The translations under genes and the position numbers were made by a program. A stretch of 57,704 bases of DNA from positions 1-57,704 of IMG/VR virus record IMGVR_UViG_3300032245_001105; one strand, 5' to 3'. The notes beneath the pieces were generated by a model. That model searched no databases, was not told where the DNA came from, and was given only the letters and a program-made list of their open reading frames with translations. Below are positions 1 through 7,490 of the stretch, piece after piece (positions within the stretch are counted from its first letter, which is position 1; each line of letters opens with the position of its first letter). The stretch is from a virus.

Positions 1-1316
1 CCGGCTTCCATGCCTTGTTGGTCAATGGTGCGCGAAGCTTTCATTACGATGCCGGCTTGATCAGCCCAGAACTGACCATCATCGCCTTGGTGGGCTTTTT
101 GTGCAAACTTTTGTGCAATGCCTCTCAGCACATCAGCCATGTGCATGTTGCCATCATCGTCGTCGGATTCGTCAACTTCGTGCTTGCCGCCCATGGCATC
201 TTTGCCCAAACGACCTGCTATGACATCACCTTGTGTTACTGCATCATATGGTTTGGCATTGTTGGCCAAGTTGCCGTCGTTGCCTTCTTTAACTGTTAGG
301 CCTGCTAGACGAGCCAGTTCGTTTAGTTCAGCGGCTTCCTGCATACCCATCTTGCGGCGCAGGTCTGCTTTCATATCTTCATCGCTGCCGTGTCCTAACT
401 TGTTCAATACATGTCCGCCCATACGCTTGGCACGATCCATCATACTGGGTGCCTGAGCAGGTGCCAATGGCATGGGAAAATTATCATTGTCCATTGGATT
501 TTCTGTAGCATCATTCAACTGTGACTTGCCGTAGCTGTGTACTTCCATACAGTCACGCAGGAGTTCACTGCAATGGCCGGTTTCTTTAAATGCCTGGATG
601 TCCGATTGTAGTTCAGCCAACATCTCTTGTAGTGTCATGTCTTTCTTCTTGATCATCTCAGTGAAGTTAACACCTTCAATCAACAACTTGGCCATGCGAA
701 GACTACTTTCATTGGCCTTGATGGTTTTGCCAATGTGATGGGCACGTTTAATTGTGCTCTTAGGCAAGTTCTTGGCAGTGGCTTGACCCAGTCCAGTTTC
801 TTTCTTGGCCTGTGCCATGCCAATGGCGTAAGGATTCTTTGCAGTTTCGTTGGTGTCTTGTGTTGCTTTGCCTTTGATCACTGTGCCTTTGGCGCCCTTG
901 GGCGCTTTGTCAGGAACACGACCAAATGGATCATTTCCAATCTTGGCAGGAGCACTGGCCGCTGGATCTTTCTTGGGACGACCTTTAGGACCTTTAACAC
1001 GAACAACTTTTTCTTTCTTGGCTGTGCCTTTGGCAGGACGGCCACGCTTGGGAGCCGCTTCGTCATCCGGATCACCTTGGTATTCGGTGCCGTATGTACC
1101 TTTATGTTTAGTGACACCGTTTTTATATTCAGTGTCACCTTCATTGAATTCAGCAAATTGCTCTTTGAGTTTTTGTTCGACTTTAGCCACACCCTCAAGA
1201 ATTGACCCTTTGGCTTCTACACTTTCGTAGATGACCTGGGATTTCTTATTCTCTTGCGGCTCTTGTTGTGGTGCTACTTTTTTGAGACTGTCTAAAATTG
1301 TGTACATGTTGCTCAT
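1..1316 (-). CDS. Probable virion protein, 3' end cut by window edge
   Basis: Reading is open from an ATG at 1316 to the left edge (438 codons, no stop), so the C-terminus is missing. A GAGGAA ribosome site lies 6 nt before the ATG, and the gene follows its neighbour by 2 nt. The N-terminal half is basic and low in complexity, with two GRP-type basic clusters (KRGRPAKG near residue 90, KGRPKKD near 111) like AT-hooks. The C-terminal part holds an ELARLAGL segment, which resembles the RLAGL tail of the gp22 scaffold in this genome. Sites of the form LIEG and ILEG fit the L/I-x-E cut pattern of T4 prohead protease. I do not recognise a defined family. Position next to gp16 and the late promoter upstream suggest a late, virion-associated protein that may bind DNA. 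Confidence 0.7.
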   Translation of the reverse strand, partial: MSNMYTILDSLKKVAPQQEPQENKKSQVIYESVEAKGSILEGVAKVEQKLKEQFAEFNEGDTEYKNGVTKHKGTYGTEYQGDPDDEAAPKRGRPAKGTAKKEKVVRVKGPKGRPKKDPAASAPAKIGNDPFGRVPDKAPKGAKGTVIKGKATQDTNETAKNPYAIGMAQAKKETGLGQATAKNLPKSTIKRAHHIGKTIKANESSLRMAKLLIEGVNFTEMIKKKDMTLQEMLAELQSDIQAFKETGHCSELLRDCMEVHSYGKSQLNDATENPMDNDNFPMPLAPAQAPSMMDRAKRMGGHVLNKLGHGSDEDMKADLRRKMGMQEAAELNELARLAGLTVKEGNDGNLANNAKPYDAVTQGDVIAGRLGKDAMGGKHEVDESDDDDGNMHMADVLRGIAQKFAQKAHQGDDGQFWADQAGIVMKASRTIDQQGMEA

Positions 1317-1318
1317 GA

Positions 1319-1918
1319 TTATTTTCCTCGGGGACGTTGTAATGTGTTTTTAGTACTGCCAATGGGGCTATTGTTTTGTTGCGGAGCATCATTGGTGGTT
1401 TTACCCGTAGCATACTCTGTATCAGTACCTTGTATTTCTTGTTTGCGTGTGTTGGCACTTAGTTCTTTGATCAAACTGGACAAACGCTTTTCGCCAACAG
1501 CTTCTTGTGCGCCTGGTCCACCCAAATCTTCTTTGGTCAGCAACGGACTTTCGCTTTCGTTGCTGTCAACATGTCCCCACACCAATTGTTCATTCAATGC
1601 ATCAGCCATGGTTTTAACATCAACCCAACTGGCATTAACACCAGCACGTTCACCGATCAACTGGCGAATCTGACCAGGAATGGTTGGATACTTTAGGCCA
1701 ACATCTAACATGTAGCAATCACATGCACCTTCTTTGGCAAATTCCCAATGCTCAGTCACCGGTAATCTTTTTACAGCACTGATAGTTTCAACTTGGAAAC
1801 AGTCTAATGCGTTTTTAATGCGGTCAAGCACTTCGCCCTTGGGCTCTACGTGTGCCATTTTGATACGAAACTCGTAAACTTTGTGAGTTTCGTGAAAATA
1901 TGCTGATAAATTTTTCAT
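1319..1918 (-). CDS. Conserved phage protein of unknown function
   Basis: 199 residues. The first 85 form a compact domain beginning MKNLSAYFHE, with a patterned alternation of hydrophobic residues and a PTIPGQIRQLI segment. Residues 115-199 are polar, rich in Gln, Asn, Thr and Lys, and probably disordered. The ATG at 1918 has AGGATTAA upstream, and a late promoter motif lies at 1941-1948, so it starts a late unit that runs on into the gene ending at the window edge. I cannot assign a function. It sits where T4 has the terminase genes, but it has no Walker or nuclease motifs and is not the large terminase gp17. Confidence 0.75.
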   Translation of the reverse strand: MKNLSAYFHETHKVYEFRIKMAHVEPKGEVLDRIKNALDCFQVETISAVKRLPVTEHWEFAKEGACDCYMLDVGLKYPTIPGQIRQLIGERAGVNASWVDVKTMADALNEQLVWGHVDSNESESPLLTKEDLGGPGAQEAVGEKRLSSLIKELSANTRKQEIQGTDTEYATGKTTNDAPQQNNSPIGSTKNTLQRPRGK

Positions 1919-1940
1919 GTGGGATTAATCCTATATTCTA

Positions 1941-1948
1941 TATTTATG
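1941..1948 (-). promoter_or_regulatory. T4-type late promoter motif
   Basis: CATAAATA on the minus strand, 22 nt before the ATG at 1918, leaving room for a leader that carries AGGATTAATCC (itself a 10-bp palindrome). Confidence 0.6.
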
Positions 1949-1953
1949 TCCGA

Positions 1954-2472
1954 TTACTTCTTTTCTTCTGAGCGATTCTTGCCCAGGATCTGATCTAACA
2001 GCGCATTACGATCCAATACCATGCCCTTGCCATCCACAGGCTCATCTTCTTCTCGGTTGTTGTCTTTGGCTATCTGATGATCCAACTTGGCTTTGTTCAA
2101 CTGTAACTGAATCATCTTGAGCTTTTTGTCCATCTTTGCTGTTTTAGCAGTGATGCTATGCCCCAACAGGGTACCTGCTGTTTGTAGTATAACACCGGCA
2201 AAGCGTGGATCAACATTCATGCCCAAATCAATTAAGTCTTCTGCTTTGCTCTTGGCCAAAAATGCCAATTCATCCAGCTCACTGTCGGCAGTATCTAGAT
2301 CCCTAACATAGGGCAGGGCCGCATCAATTTTGTCAATGGCCGCATCAACATCAGTTATCATGTCTCTGTTTTGTGCTATCACAGTTCTAATGTCTTCAGT
2401 GGTGGTACCACCTGCATCATCATTTGCAGTAGAGGATGGCAAGTTAAAAGTTTCTTCAAGTTTTTTAGTCAT
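1954..2472 (-). CDS. gp16: Terminase small subunit, gp16-like
   Basis: 172 residues, almost entirely helical. The central part (about residues 28-135) matches the pattern of T4-like gp16 DNA-packaging proteins: a SELDELAFLAKSKAEDLIDLGMN-type helix, then a block ending MDKKLKMIQLQLNKAK. T4 gp16 recognises DNA for packaging and regulates the large terminase gp17. The start ATG (2470-2472) overlaps the stop of the upstream alpha/beta hydrolase as ATGA, so the two are probably translationally coupled. The large subunit gp17 is not in this window; in T4 it follows gp16 directly, so it may lie beyond the left edge or elsewhere. Confidence 0.75.
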   Translation of the reverse strand: MTKKLEETFNLPSSTANDDAGGTTTEDIRTVIAQNRDMITDVDAAIDKIDAALPYVRDLDTADSELDELAFLAKSKAEDLIDLGMNVDPRFAGVILQTAGTLLGHSITAKTAKMDKKLKMIQLQLNKAKLDHQIAKDNNREEDEPVDGKGMVLDRNALLDQILGKNRSEEKK

Positions 2473-3299
2473 GGTATTATTTTAGGTATGGGTTTATCTC
2501 TGTACCAATCACACATGGCAGCTACTACATCATTTTGTCGGCATCTAAAAAAATGCCCATCATCTGCACTGACATCGTTGGTTACCAATATAGATTCTGT
2601 TTTGGTCATTTGATCACGTGCATGGTCAAATACTTCTTTTTCGTGCATCACAACTAACACTGGGGTTTTTGCAGAGGTAACATCGTACCAATCTAATCGC
2701 CCGCCCTGATGGTGTTTGTCTCGGTCCGGAAGCACATGCCAGGTGCCCGATGCCGAAACGATTTTATATAACTTGGTTTCTTCTAAACTTATCATGGCGG
2801 CATCCAGTGCTCCATAGCTGATACCAAACCAGGTGATTTTTGATTCGGGAAATTGATCAGACAGCAAATCTATTACTTGTTTTGCTTCCCGTTTTCGATC
2901 ATCAGACATGCGATAAAAACTACCCACCCAGCCCATACCATTGACTGTGGCAATAAAATAATCCGGTACGTCAAATATAGCAATGGCTACATTTTGATTC
3001 AACCAATGTTCTATCCACTCCCACGTAAATTGTGGAGCTTCGTGTGTTTTGTCTGATATCTTACCTGCGGGAGTATAATGAAAATGGTGGGGTATCAACC
3101 CACCATAAGTGTATATCACCACAACGTCCGGGTTGGGCACTTTACTTAAAATACAAATTGCTGTTTTATGATGCGGATATTCTAAAAACTCAAGTCTTGC
3201 CAACGGCAGACTGTTGATGAGTTTATCCCTGTGGCGCTCAACTATTTTATTAATAACTCGTTGTCTATCAGGAAAGTCGCTGTACTTTAAATAGGTCAT
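2469..3299 (-). CDS. Alpha/beta hydrolase-fold protein
   Basis: 276 residues from the ATG at 3299. An in-frame ATG at 3314 is less likely because it lies before the late-promoter -10 motif at 3305-3311. A nucleophile elbow G-I-S-Y-G is at residues 159-163 (Ser161), preceded by a strand and followed by a helix. A later acidic region (HEKEVFDHARD, Asp225) and a DDGHFF histidine (His249) complete a plausible Ser-Asp-His triad. The early YTYGG (residues 63-67) fits an oxyanion-hole strand. No signal peptide is present, so it should act in the cytoplasm or virion. Substrate is unknown: esterase, peptidase or depolymerase activity are all possible. It is unusual to find such an enzyme overlapping the small terminase start by 4 nt. 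Confidence 0.75.
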   Translation of the reverse strand: MTYLKYSDFPDRQRVINKIVERHRDKLINSLPLARLEFLEYPHHKTAICILSKVPNPDVVVIYTYGGLIPHHFHYTPAGKISDKTHEAPQFTWEWIEHWLNQNVAIAIFDVPDYFIATVNGMGWVGSFYRMSDDRKREAKQVIDLLSDQFPESKITWFGISYGALDAAMISLEETKLYKIVSASGTWHVLPDRDKHHQGGRLDWYDVTSAKTPVLVVMHEKEVFDHARDQMTKTESILVTNDVSADDGHFFRCRQNDVVAAMCDWYRDKPIPKIIP

Positions 3300-3304
3300 A
3301 CAAG

Positions 3305-3311
3305 TATTTAA
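3305..3311 (-). promoter_or_regulatory. Late promoter motif, leaderless type
   Basis: TTAAATA on the minus strand, followed by CTTGT and then the ATG at 3299 of the hydrolase. There is no ribosome-binding sequence between motif and ATG. Confidence 0.5.
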
Positions 3312-3315
3312 CATT

Positions 3316-3340
3316 AAAAAAGGACCTTGCGGTCCTTTTA
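3316..3340 (-). terminator. Rho-independent terminator after the TctC-like gene
   Basis: A 9-bp stem AAAAGGACC / GGTCCTTTT with loop GCAA (GNRA type on the minus strand), followed by six T. It begins 1 nt after the TctC-like stop codon. Confidence 0.85.
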
Positions 3341-4249
3341 TTAGTTAAGTTTAACGCCTGTGGTCAACCGTTTCCACTTTTGATGTTGATCGTTGTACCA
3401 AGGGTCTAGTTCCGTGTCTTTTAGTACCAAGGGCTCGCACATGTCTGCTTTGTAACTGTCTAGTACAGTTTTGGCCTGTACTGCCTGTGTTAGTATAGCT
3501 CGCCATTCTTTAAATTTGGCATCGGGTGTTGTTGTGGGAACAACCATGTGATGCGGAATGTTTAACGATTTGACCACTGGATTGAATCCCATTCCGGCTA
3601 TGGGTTTGTATCCCAACATTGATTTAGCTCCGGTGATGCCCAGGACATGTGTTTGCACTTTTCTAGCTGGGTCGCTGGCCCAGGCGTGGTGGTCTGTTAA
3701 GAATCCAAGACTAAAATCCAACGATCCGCTGATCAGGCCCAAGAATGCTTCTGAAGTACTTTTGAAAGGCACTGCTTGTGCATTTGGATATTTGTCAACA
3801 ATCTGTAGACTGATCAAGTGTGTAGTAACACCTAGGCCGCTGACGCCAATATTCAGGGGTTTGTCCTTGGGTACTTCGTCCCAGGACTTGTACTTGACTG
3901 AACTGATGGCAACAGGGCTGGTACAGAATGGCATGAACTCACGGAAGTCTCGCACATCATAACTTTCAGTTGGATAAAACTCTGGGCGAATAAAGAATGC
4001 ACTACTGGTAAACAAGATAGTGTTGGGGGTTGCTTTTACAAAGTTTGCCGCAATGGCATTGCCTGCACCGGGTTTGGTGTCAAACATAAAATTGTATTTG
4101 GTTTGGATACGATTTGCTTCCTGTACCAAGGTACGGCCATAATTGGCAATACTGTCAGCAGGACTAAATGCGTAATAAATGGTTACATTTTCTTGGGCCG
4201 TTGCTGTAAAAGACAAGGCCATAGCGATGATGGCTAGTAGCTTTTTCAT
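3341..4249 (-). CDS. TctC/Bug-family periplasmic solute-binding protein
   Basis: 302 residues from the ATG at 4249, chosen because AGAGGAA lies just before it and the protein then opens with a classical signal peptide (MKKLLAIIAMALSFTATA, cut near ATA/QE). The mature protein has the layout of Bug/TctC proteins: an early KPGAGNAIAA segment (TctC G-G-x-x-x-A-A-type ligand loop), PLNIGVSGLGVTTHL, an FKSTSEAFLGLISGSLDF segment matching the family pattern of 'y-G-s-g-A-l-dLlgGqvd', and a C-terminal helical section ending DPWYNDQHQKW. In bacteria such proteins bind carboxylates or other small solutes for tripartite tricarboxylate transport or sensing. No membrane components are encoded nearby. It has its own late-type promoter and terminator, like a cargo gene. 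Secretion to the host periplasm is inferred; the ligand is unknown. Confidence 0.85.
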   Translation of the reverse strand: MKKLLAIIAMALSFTATAQENVTIYYAFSPADSIANYGRTLVQEANRIQTKYNFMFDTKPGAGNAIAANFVKATPNTILFTSSAFFIRPEFYPTESYDVRDFREFMPFCTSPVAISSVKYKSWDEVPKDKPLNIGVSGLGVTTHLISLQIVDKYPNAQAVPFKSTSEAFLGLISGSLDFSLGFLTDHHAWASDPARKVQTHVLGITGAKSMLGYKPIAGMGFNPVVKSLNIPHHMVVPTTTPDAKFKEWRAILTQAVQAKTVLDSYKADMCEPLVLKDTELDPWYNDQHQKWKRLTTGVKLN

Positions 4250-4303
4250 AATTTCCTCTGTGTGATTGTGTCCGCTCAAGGGACTAGTGGTTGGTACTAA
4301 TAG

Positions 4304-4311
4304 TATTTATT
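4304..4311 (-). promoter_or_regulatory. Late promoter motif overlapping the gp4 stop codon
   Basis: AATAAATA on the minus strand followed by CTA. Its first bases are shared with the TAA stop of the gp4 gene. It would give the TctC-like gene a leader of about 45 nt with AGAGGAA. Confidence 0.6.
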
Positions 4312-4744
4312 ATCTCTTCTTGCCTTGGTGAAATATTTGATCTTCTGTTATTACACGAAATGCCAGGCCTTGATTTTTACACCAGGCGCGGGCCGCTTCC
4401 CATTTGGCCATGTTGAGTATGGCGGCTGCCTGTGATCTGGCATTGGTATTGCCTTCCAATGTGGTTTCTTTTTTTGGTTTGACTTCGATCACTTCGGCAT
4501 GTTGTCGGCCCTGTGCATCGTTGTATACAATTAGGAAGTCGGGCACATAAATGGTATTCTTACCTGTCAAGGGATTACGATAGTTCACATGTATGGCTTC
4601 GCTGGCCCATTGCAAGATGTTGGGATTGAGGTCACAAAACTGCATGAAGGTCCACTCCCATCCCGATCTATAAGTTGGCGTTTTGTTGCCTACATACTTG
4701 GTGGGGTTTTGCAATTGATATTTGCCTTGTGCATACTTGCTCAT
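4310..4744 (-). CDS. gp4: Head completion protein, gp4-like nuclease
   Basis: 144 residues. The start MSKYAQGKYQLQNPTKYVG and the YRSGWEWTFMQFCD segment match the T4 gp4 (gp50) head-completion family. The core has the PD-(D/E)xK layout of TnsA-like nucleases: YVPDFLIVY (Asp near residue 69) followed by EVIEVKPKKE (E-x-K near residue 88). In T4 this protein acts after DNA packaging to ready the head for tail joining. The ATG overlaps the previous stop as ATGA (4741-4744), indicating coupling to the small upstream gene. Confidence 0.85.
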   Translation of the reverse strand: MSKYAQGKYQLQNPTKYVGNKTPTYRSGWEWTFMQFCDLNPNILQWASEAIHVNYRNPLTGKNTIYVPDFLIVYNDAQGRQHAEVIEVKPKKETTLEGNTNARSQAAAILNMAKWEAARAWCKNQGLAFRVITEDQIFHQGKKR

Positions 4745-5145
4745 GCTATTATTCTTCGCGTGACATATTTGTTTCGCACCGGTTGTTGCTGTATTCCTAT
4801 TAGGCTTGTTCCCACTCTATTGAGATTTAAAAACGTAGCAATGTATGCTCCAATATCTTCATTGGATAGTTTCTTAAACTCATCTAAAATTGCCATTGCA
4901 TCAATTCCCTGGGCAGTGCTTGTATAAATCACTGCGCTGGACAAGGCCAGGGCACTTTCTTTGTTGTCGGTTATCTTTTCAAAATAACTCACTATGGCAT
5001 CTTCTTTGGCTGTGCTGATAATAATTGTTTTATCAAAATAATTGTTAAAAAACTTGTTACCATCACCTGTCAGGTTGTTTAGATTGACGGCACTCAGGTT
5101 GCTTGGATTCTTTTTCAGCTGATCAAATGTGTTAACTACTGCCAT
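4741..5145 (-). CDS. Conserved T4-like small virion protein
   Basis: 134 residues, mostly helical, ending LNRVGTSLIGIQQQPVRNKYVTRRIIA. I recognise this C-terminal style from proteins encoded beside gp4 in environmental T4-like phages, where it is listed as a structural protein. An AAGGAACAACA ribosome site precedes the ATG. The gene follows the tail-tube-fold gene by 9 nt and overlaps gp4 by 4 nt, so it is probably late and in the same operon. Its function is not known; a neck or baseplate role is possible. Confidence 0.7.
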   Translation of the reverse strand: MAVVNTFDQLKKNPSNLSAVNLNNLTGDGNKFFNNYFDKTIIISTAKEDAIVSYFEKITDNKESALALSSAVIYTSTAQGIDAMAILDEFKKLSNEDIGAYIATFLNLNRVGTSLIGIQQQPVRNKYVTRRIIA

Positions 5146-5154
5146 TGTTGTTCC

Positions 5155-6717
5155 TTAAGGATCTGGGTACGGATTTGATTGGTTGCTTGATGCGTTGGCA
5201 TTATTCACAGCATTTTGTTGTGGGTTTGTGTATATAGAACCGTCTGCACTAACAATAGTCTGACTACCATCAGGGTTGGTTGTGATTGTGTCGCCAGACT
5301 CTGGATCATGTATGGTTTGACTGTCTGGGCCTGGGCCGCCTTCGTCTGCGCTATTGCCACTGGGGTTTTGTGCAGTCAATAGTTCATCTAGTTTTGCACG
5401 GCCATCAAGCACCGCTGTAGTTAATCCATCAATATTATCTTGTATAGATGCATTGTTGTCAATAACATTGACCAATTTGGCTTTATTATCTGTAATTATT
5501 TGCTCAAGTGCCGCAATATCTTCATCACTCAAGTTGGGGTCGTATTCTAATGTGTATGTGTCTGATTCAATTTGAGCTTCAATTTGAGCTTGTTCTGCTT
5601 GGCCTGCTTCTAGATCGGCACGGGCCTGATCAATTGCTTCCTCATCAGCTGCCAATTGTGCGGACACCTGGTCAATTTGTGCTTGTGGATCAGTAGAGTC
5701 ACCATCGTTGTCCGACGGTAGGCCGTTACCAAGACCTTGTAGAGCACCATCAACTTTCTCACCGTTGCTGAAAACTTTACCAAGCCCGGCTTTTGCCTTA
5801 CCTAATAGACTTGATGCTCCACCGGCCAACGCAGTAATCCCGCCGCCTGTTAGTCCTTGGGTCAATAGAGCTCCGCCCGCGGCACTAAGTGCTCCGCCCA
5901 ACAATGCCGCACCATTTAAATTTTTCAAATTATTCAAAATACCGCCTATGCCGGTTAATCCTTCAGCCATGTCATGTACTGTTCTATCACCAACTGCTGT
6001 GGTTCCCATTGAACTTGGACGGCTATCATAATTTAATGTAGCGAACCCCGACACTGTGTCTTCGCTAACTGTGCCATAATGATATTTTACAGCCTGATAT
6101 GATACTGTCATTGAGTTTTCCAGTGTACCTGCATCGCCGCCTTGAGCGTGTTCGCCGTGTTGAAATTGTGTAATGGTGGGATTAATCAACGTGTATTCTG
6201 TAAATTTTTTATTGTGTAAACTATAGATACGAATAGCAGTTAAAAATTGCTGAGTATTTGATGAGCTTGCGGGATATTGCCTTGGGGTGTAGCCCCAGAC
6301 TTGATTTTGTCTTTCGCTGTATTTACTGGCAGCTCTGTAGATGTTTTCATTCCAGTCGCTGTCTCTATAATAGTAACTGTAGTAGTCATACCAAAATTTT
6401 CTAATTATATCCAAGTTGTCGTCGTGAAACTTAATTGTGGTACTGTCATATTTTACTTTGGTTTGCACAATATCTATGCGATTGTATGCATTGAGATTTT
6501 TTGTTTCCACTGTGAACTTGGGAAGGCTAGCACTTTTAACAACAAATCCCATCTTAAGTATTTCGTCATTGGACATTCTGGCGATTTCTGGATTCAAATC
6601 AAATGCTACATGGAAAAGCCAACCATATTTAGGACTTAGACTAAAATTATTGGGTATGAATATTTTGGCCGCATGGTTGCGATCAAATAATGTTACAGGA
6701 GACACGGTGTTAGGCAT
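5155..6717 (-). CDS. Tail-tube-fold baseplate/tube protein with coiled-coil tail
   Basis: 520 residues. Residues 1-235 look like the tail-tube fold shared by T4 gp19, gp48 and gp54: KYGWLFHVAFDLNPE, the 'ASLPKFTVETKNLNAYN' strand region, FHDDNLDIIRKFWYDYYSYYY, and ITQFQHGEHAQG. After that comes a Gly/Ala-rich part (about 255-305), then a strongly charged coiled coil (about 340-450, many Gln/Glu/Asp/Ala heptads), and a Gly/Ser/Asn-rich end. A role as the tube initiator or cap (gp48 or gp54 type) is my best guess. The coiled-coil extension is not part of gp19. The ATAAATAC motif lies 6 nt before the ATG with no Shine-Dalgarno, suggesting a leaderless message. Confidence 0.7.
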   Translation of the reverse strand: MPNTVSPVTLFDRNHAAKIFIPNNFSLSPKYGWLFHVAFDLNPEIARMSNDEILKMGFVVKSASLPKFTVETKNLNAYNRIDIVQTKVKYDSTTIKFHDDNLDIIRKFWYDYYSYYYRDSDWNENIYRAASKYSERQNQVWGYTPRQYPASSSNTQQFLTAIRIYSLHNKKFTEYTLINPTITQFQHGEHAQGGDAGTLENSMTVSYQAVKYHYGTVSEDTVSGFATLNYDSRPSSMGTTAVGDRTVHDMAEGLTGIGGILNNLKNLNGAALLGGALSAAGGALLTQGLTGGGITALAGGASSLLGKAKAGLGKVFSNGEKVDGALQGLGNGLPSDNDGDSTDPQAQIDQVSAQLAADEEAIDQARADLEAGQAEQAQIEAQIESDTYTLEYDPNLSDEDIAALEQIITDNKAKLVNVIDNNASIQDNIDGLTTAVLDGRAKLDELLTAQNPSGNSADEGGPGPDSQTIHDPESGDTITTNPDGSQTIVSADGSIYTNPQQNAVNNANASSNQSNPYPDP

Positions 6718-6723
6718 ATAAAG

Positions 6724-6731
6724 TATTTATG
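6724..6731 (-). promoter_or_regulatory. Late promoter motif, leaderless type
   Basis: CATAAATA on the minus strand, then CTTTAT and the ATG at 6717. The predicted start of transcription falls at or next to the ATG, and no Shine-Dalgarno is present. Confidence 0.6.
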
Positions 6732-6733
6732 GC

Positions 6734-6762
6734 CAAAAAAAAGCCTGGTTTCCCAGGCTTTA
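6734..6762 (-). terminator. Rho-independent terminator after gp19
   Basis: A 9-bp stem AAAGCCTGG / CCAGGCTTT with a GAAA tetraloop on the minus strand and eight T after it. It closes the gp19 transcript just before the promoter of the next gene. Confidence 0.9.
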
Positions 6763-6783
6763 ATTTTGTGTTATATAAAACGG

Positions 6784-7410
6784 TTAAGTGGCTGTACTTG
6801 TTGGTATCACCCCAGTAGTGCCGCTACCAAACGGAATATGTGTCATATTTTGTCCTGGGGTTAACGGAGTCAAGTATGCATTATCAAACCTAACAGTCAA
6901 CGCAATTTGTGCGGCTTCGTTTGATCCATAATTCATGTCGCCCCAATCGGCTTGACTAATTTGGCAACCTTCCATGTCCCAAGTTTCTAGTATAACTGGA
7001 TTTTGACCATTACCACCATCAAGAACTTCGTAACGCATGGCAAACTTGTAGTCACCAGCACTGGCTGCGCTAGATTGTTCTAAAAAGTCAAATTGCTTCT
7101 GGATTTGCTCACTCACTAATCTTGCAACGAGTCCTGTGGCATCATCTCGCAAGTTAATTGAAGTTTCTTGCCATTCTGGTTTTCCCTGCATATAAACTTT
7201 ACTGTTGTAAATGTCCAACGCAAACGGACTAAAATTAACACTTGGTCGTTTAATATCGGCCACTTGACGTGTTAATTCAACCACATCCTTACCAGAACCA
7301 AAGTTTATAAAAGTAGCGCGAAAGCGATACTTTAACTTCGGCATTAAAAGGCCGCCACCTGTACCGTCAGTTGGCACCGTAAAATTCTTTAGACTTGCTG
7401 TAATAGCCAT
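6784..7410 (-). CDS. gp19: Tail tube protein gp19
   Basis: 208 residues. The length and pattern fit T4-like gp19, the hexameric inner tube of the contractile tail: LKYRFRATFINFG at the N-terminus, VADIKRPSVNFSPFALDIYNSKVYMQGK with the following sheet, and ETWDMEGCQISQADWGDMNYG near residue 155. It has its own unit, with a GGTAAATA motif and AGGAGA ribosome site upstream and a perfect terminator downstream, as expected for a highly expressed tail protein. It lies directly after the sheath gene, the usual gp18-gp19 order. Confidence 0.9.
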   Translation of the reverse strand: MAITASLKNFTVPTDGTGGGLLMPKLKYRFRATFINFGSGKDVVELTRQVADIKRPSVNFSPFALDIYNSKVYMQGKPEWQETSINLRDDATGLVARLVSEQIQKQFDFLEQSSAASAGDYKFAMRYEVLDGGNGQNPVILETWDMEGCQISQADWGDMNYGSNEAAQIALTVRFDNAYLTPLTPGQNMTHIPFGSGTTGVIPTSTAT

Positions 7411-7427
7411 ATCATTCTCCTATACAC

Positions 7428-7436
7428 TTATTTACC
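7428..7436 (-). promoter_or_regulatory. Late promoter motif for gp19
   Basis: GGTAAATAA on the minus strand, followed by a short leader containing AGGAGA and the ATG at 7410. Confidence 0.6.
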
Positions 7437-7490
7437 GTTTTTGCTGTTTGTAAATGCTAGGGTTGCCCCTAGCATTATCTACTTAGTTAA

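Noticed and set aside
735-1230. Open frames on the plus strand across the gene at the left edge
   Set aside because: They lie opposite a continuous minus-strand frame with a good ribosome site and biased codons; their translations look like antisense of Lys/Gly-rich protein.
4249-4279. Upstream start for the TctC-like protein at 4279
   Set aside because: It would put ten polar residues before the signal peptide and has no ribosome site, while the ATG at 4249 has AGAGGAA.
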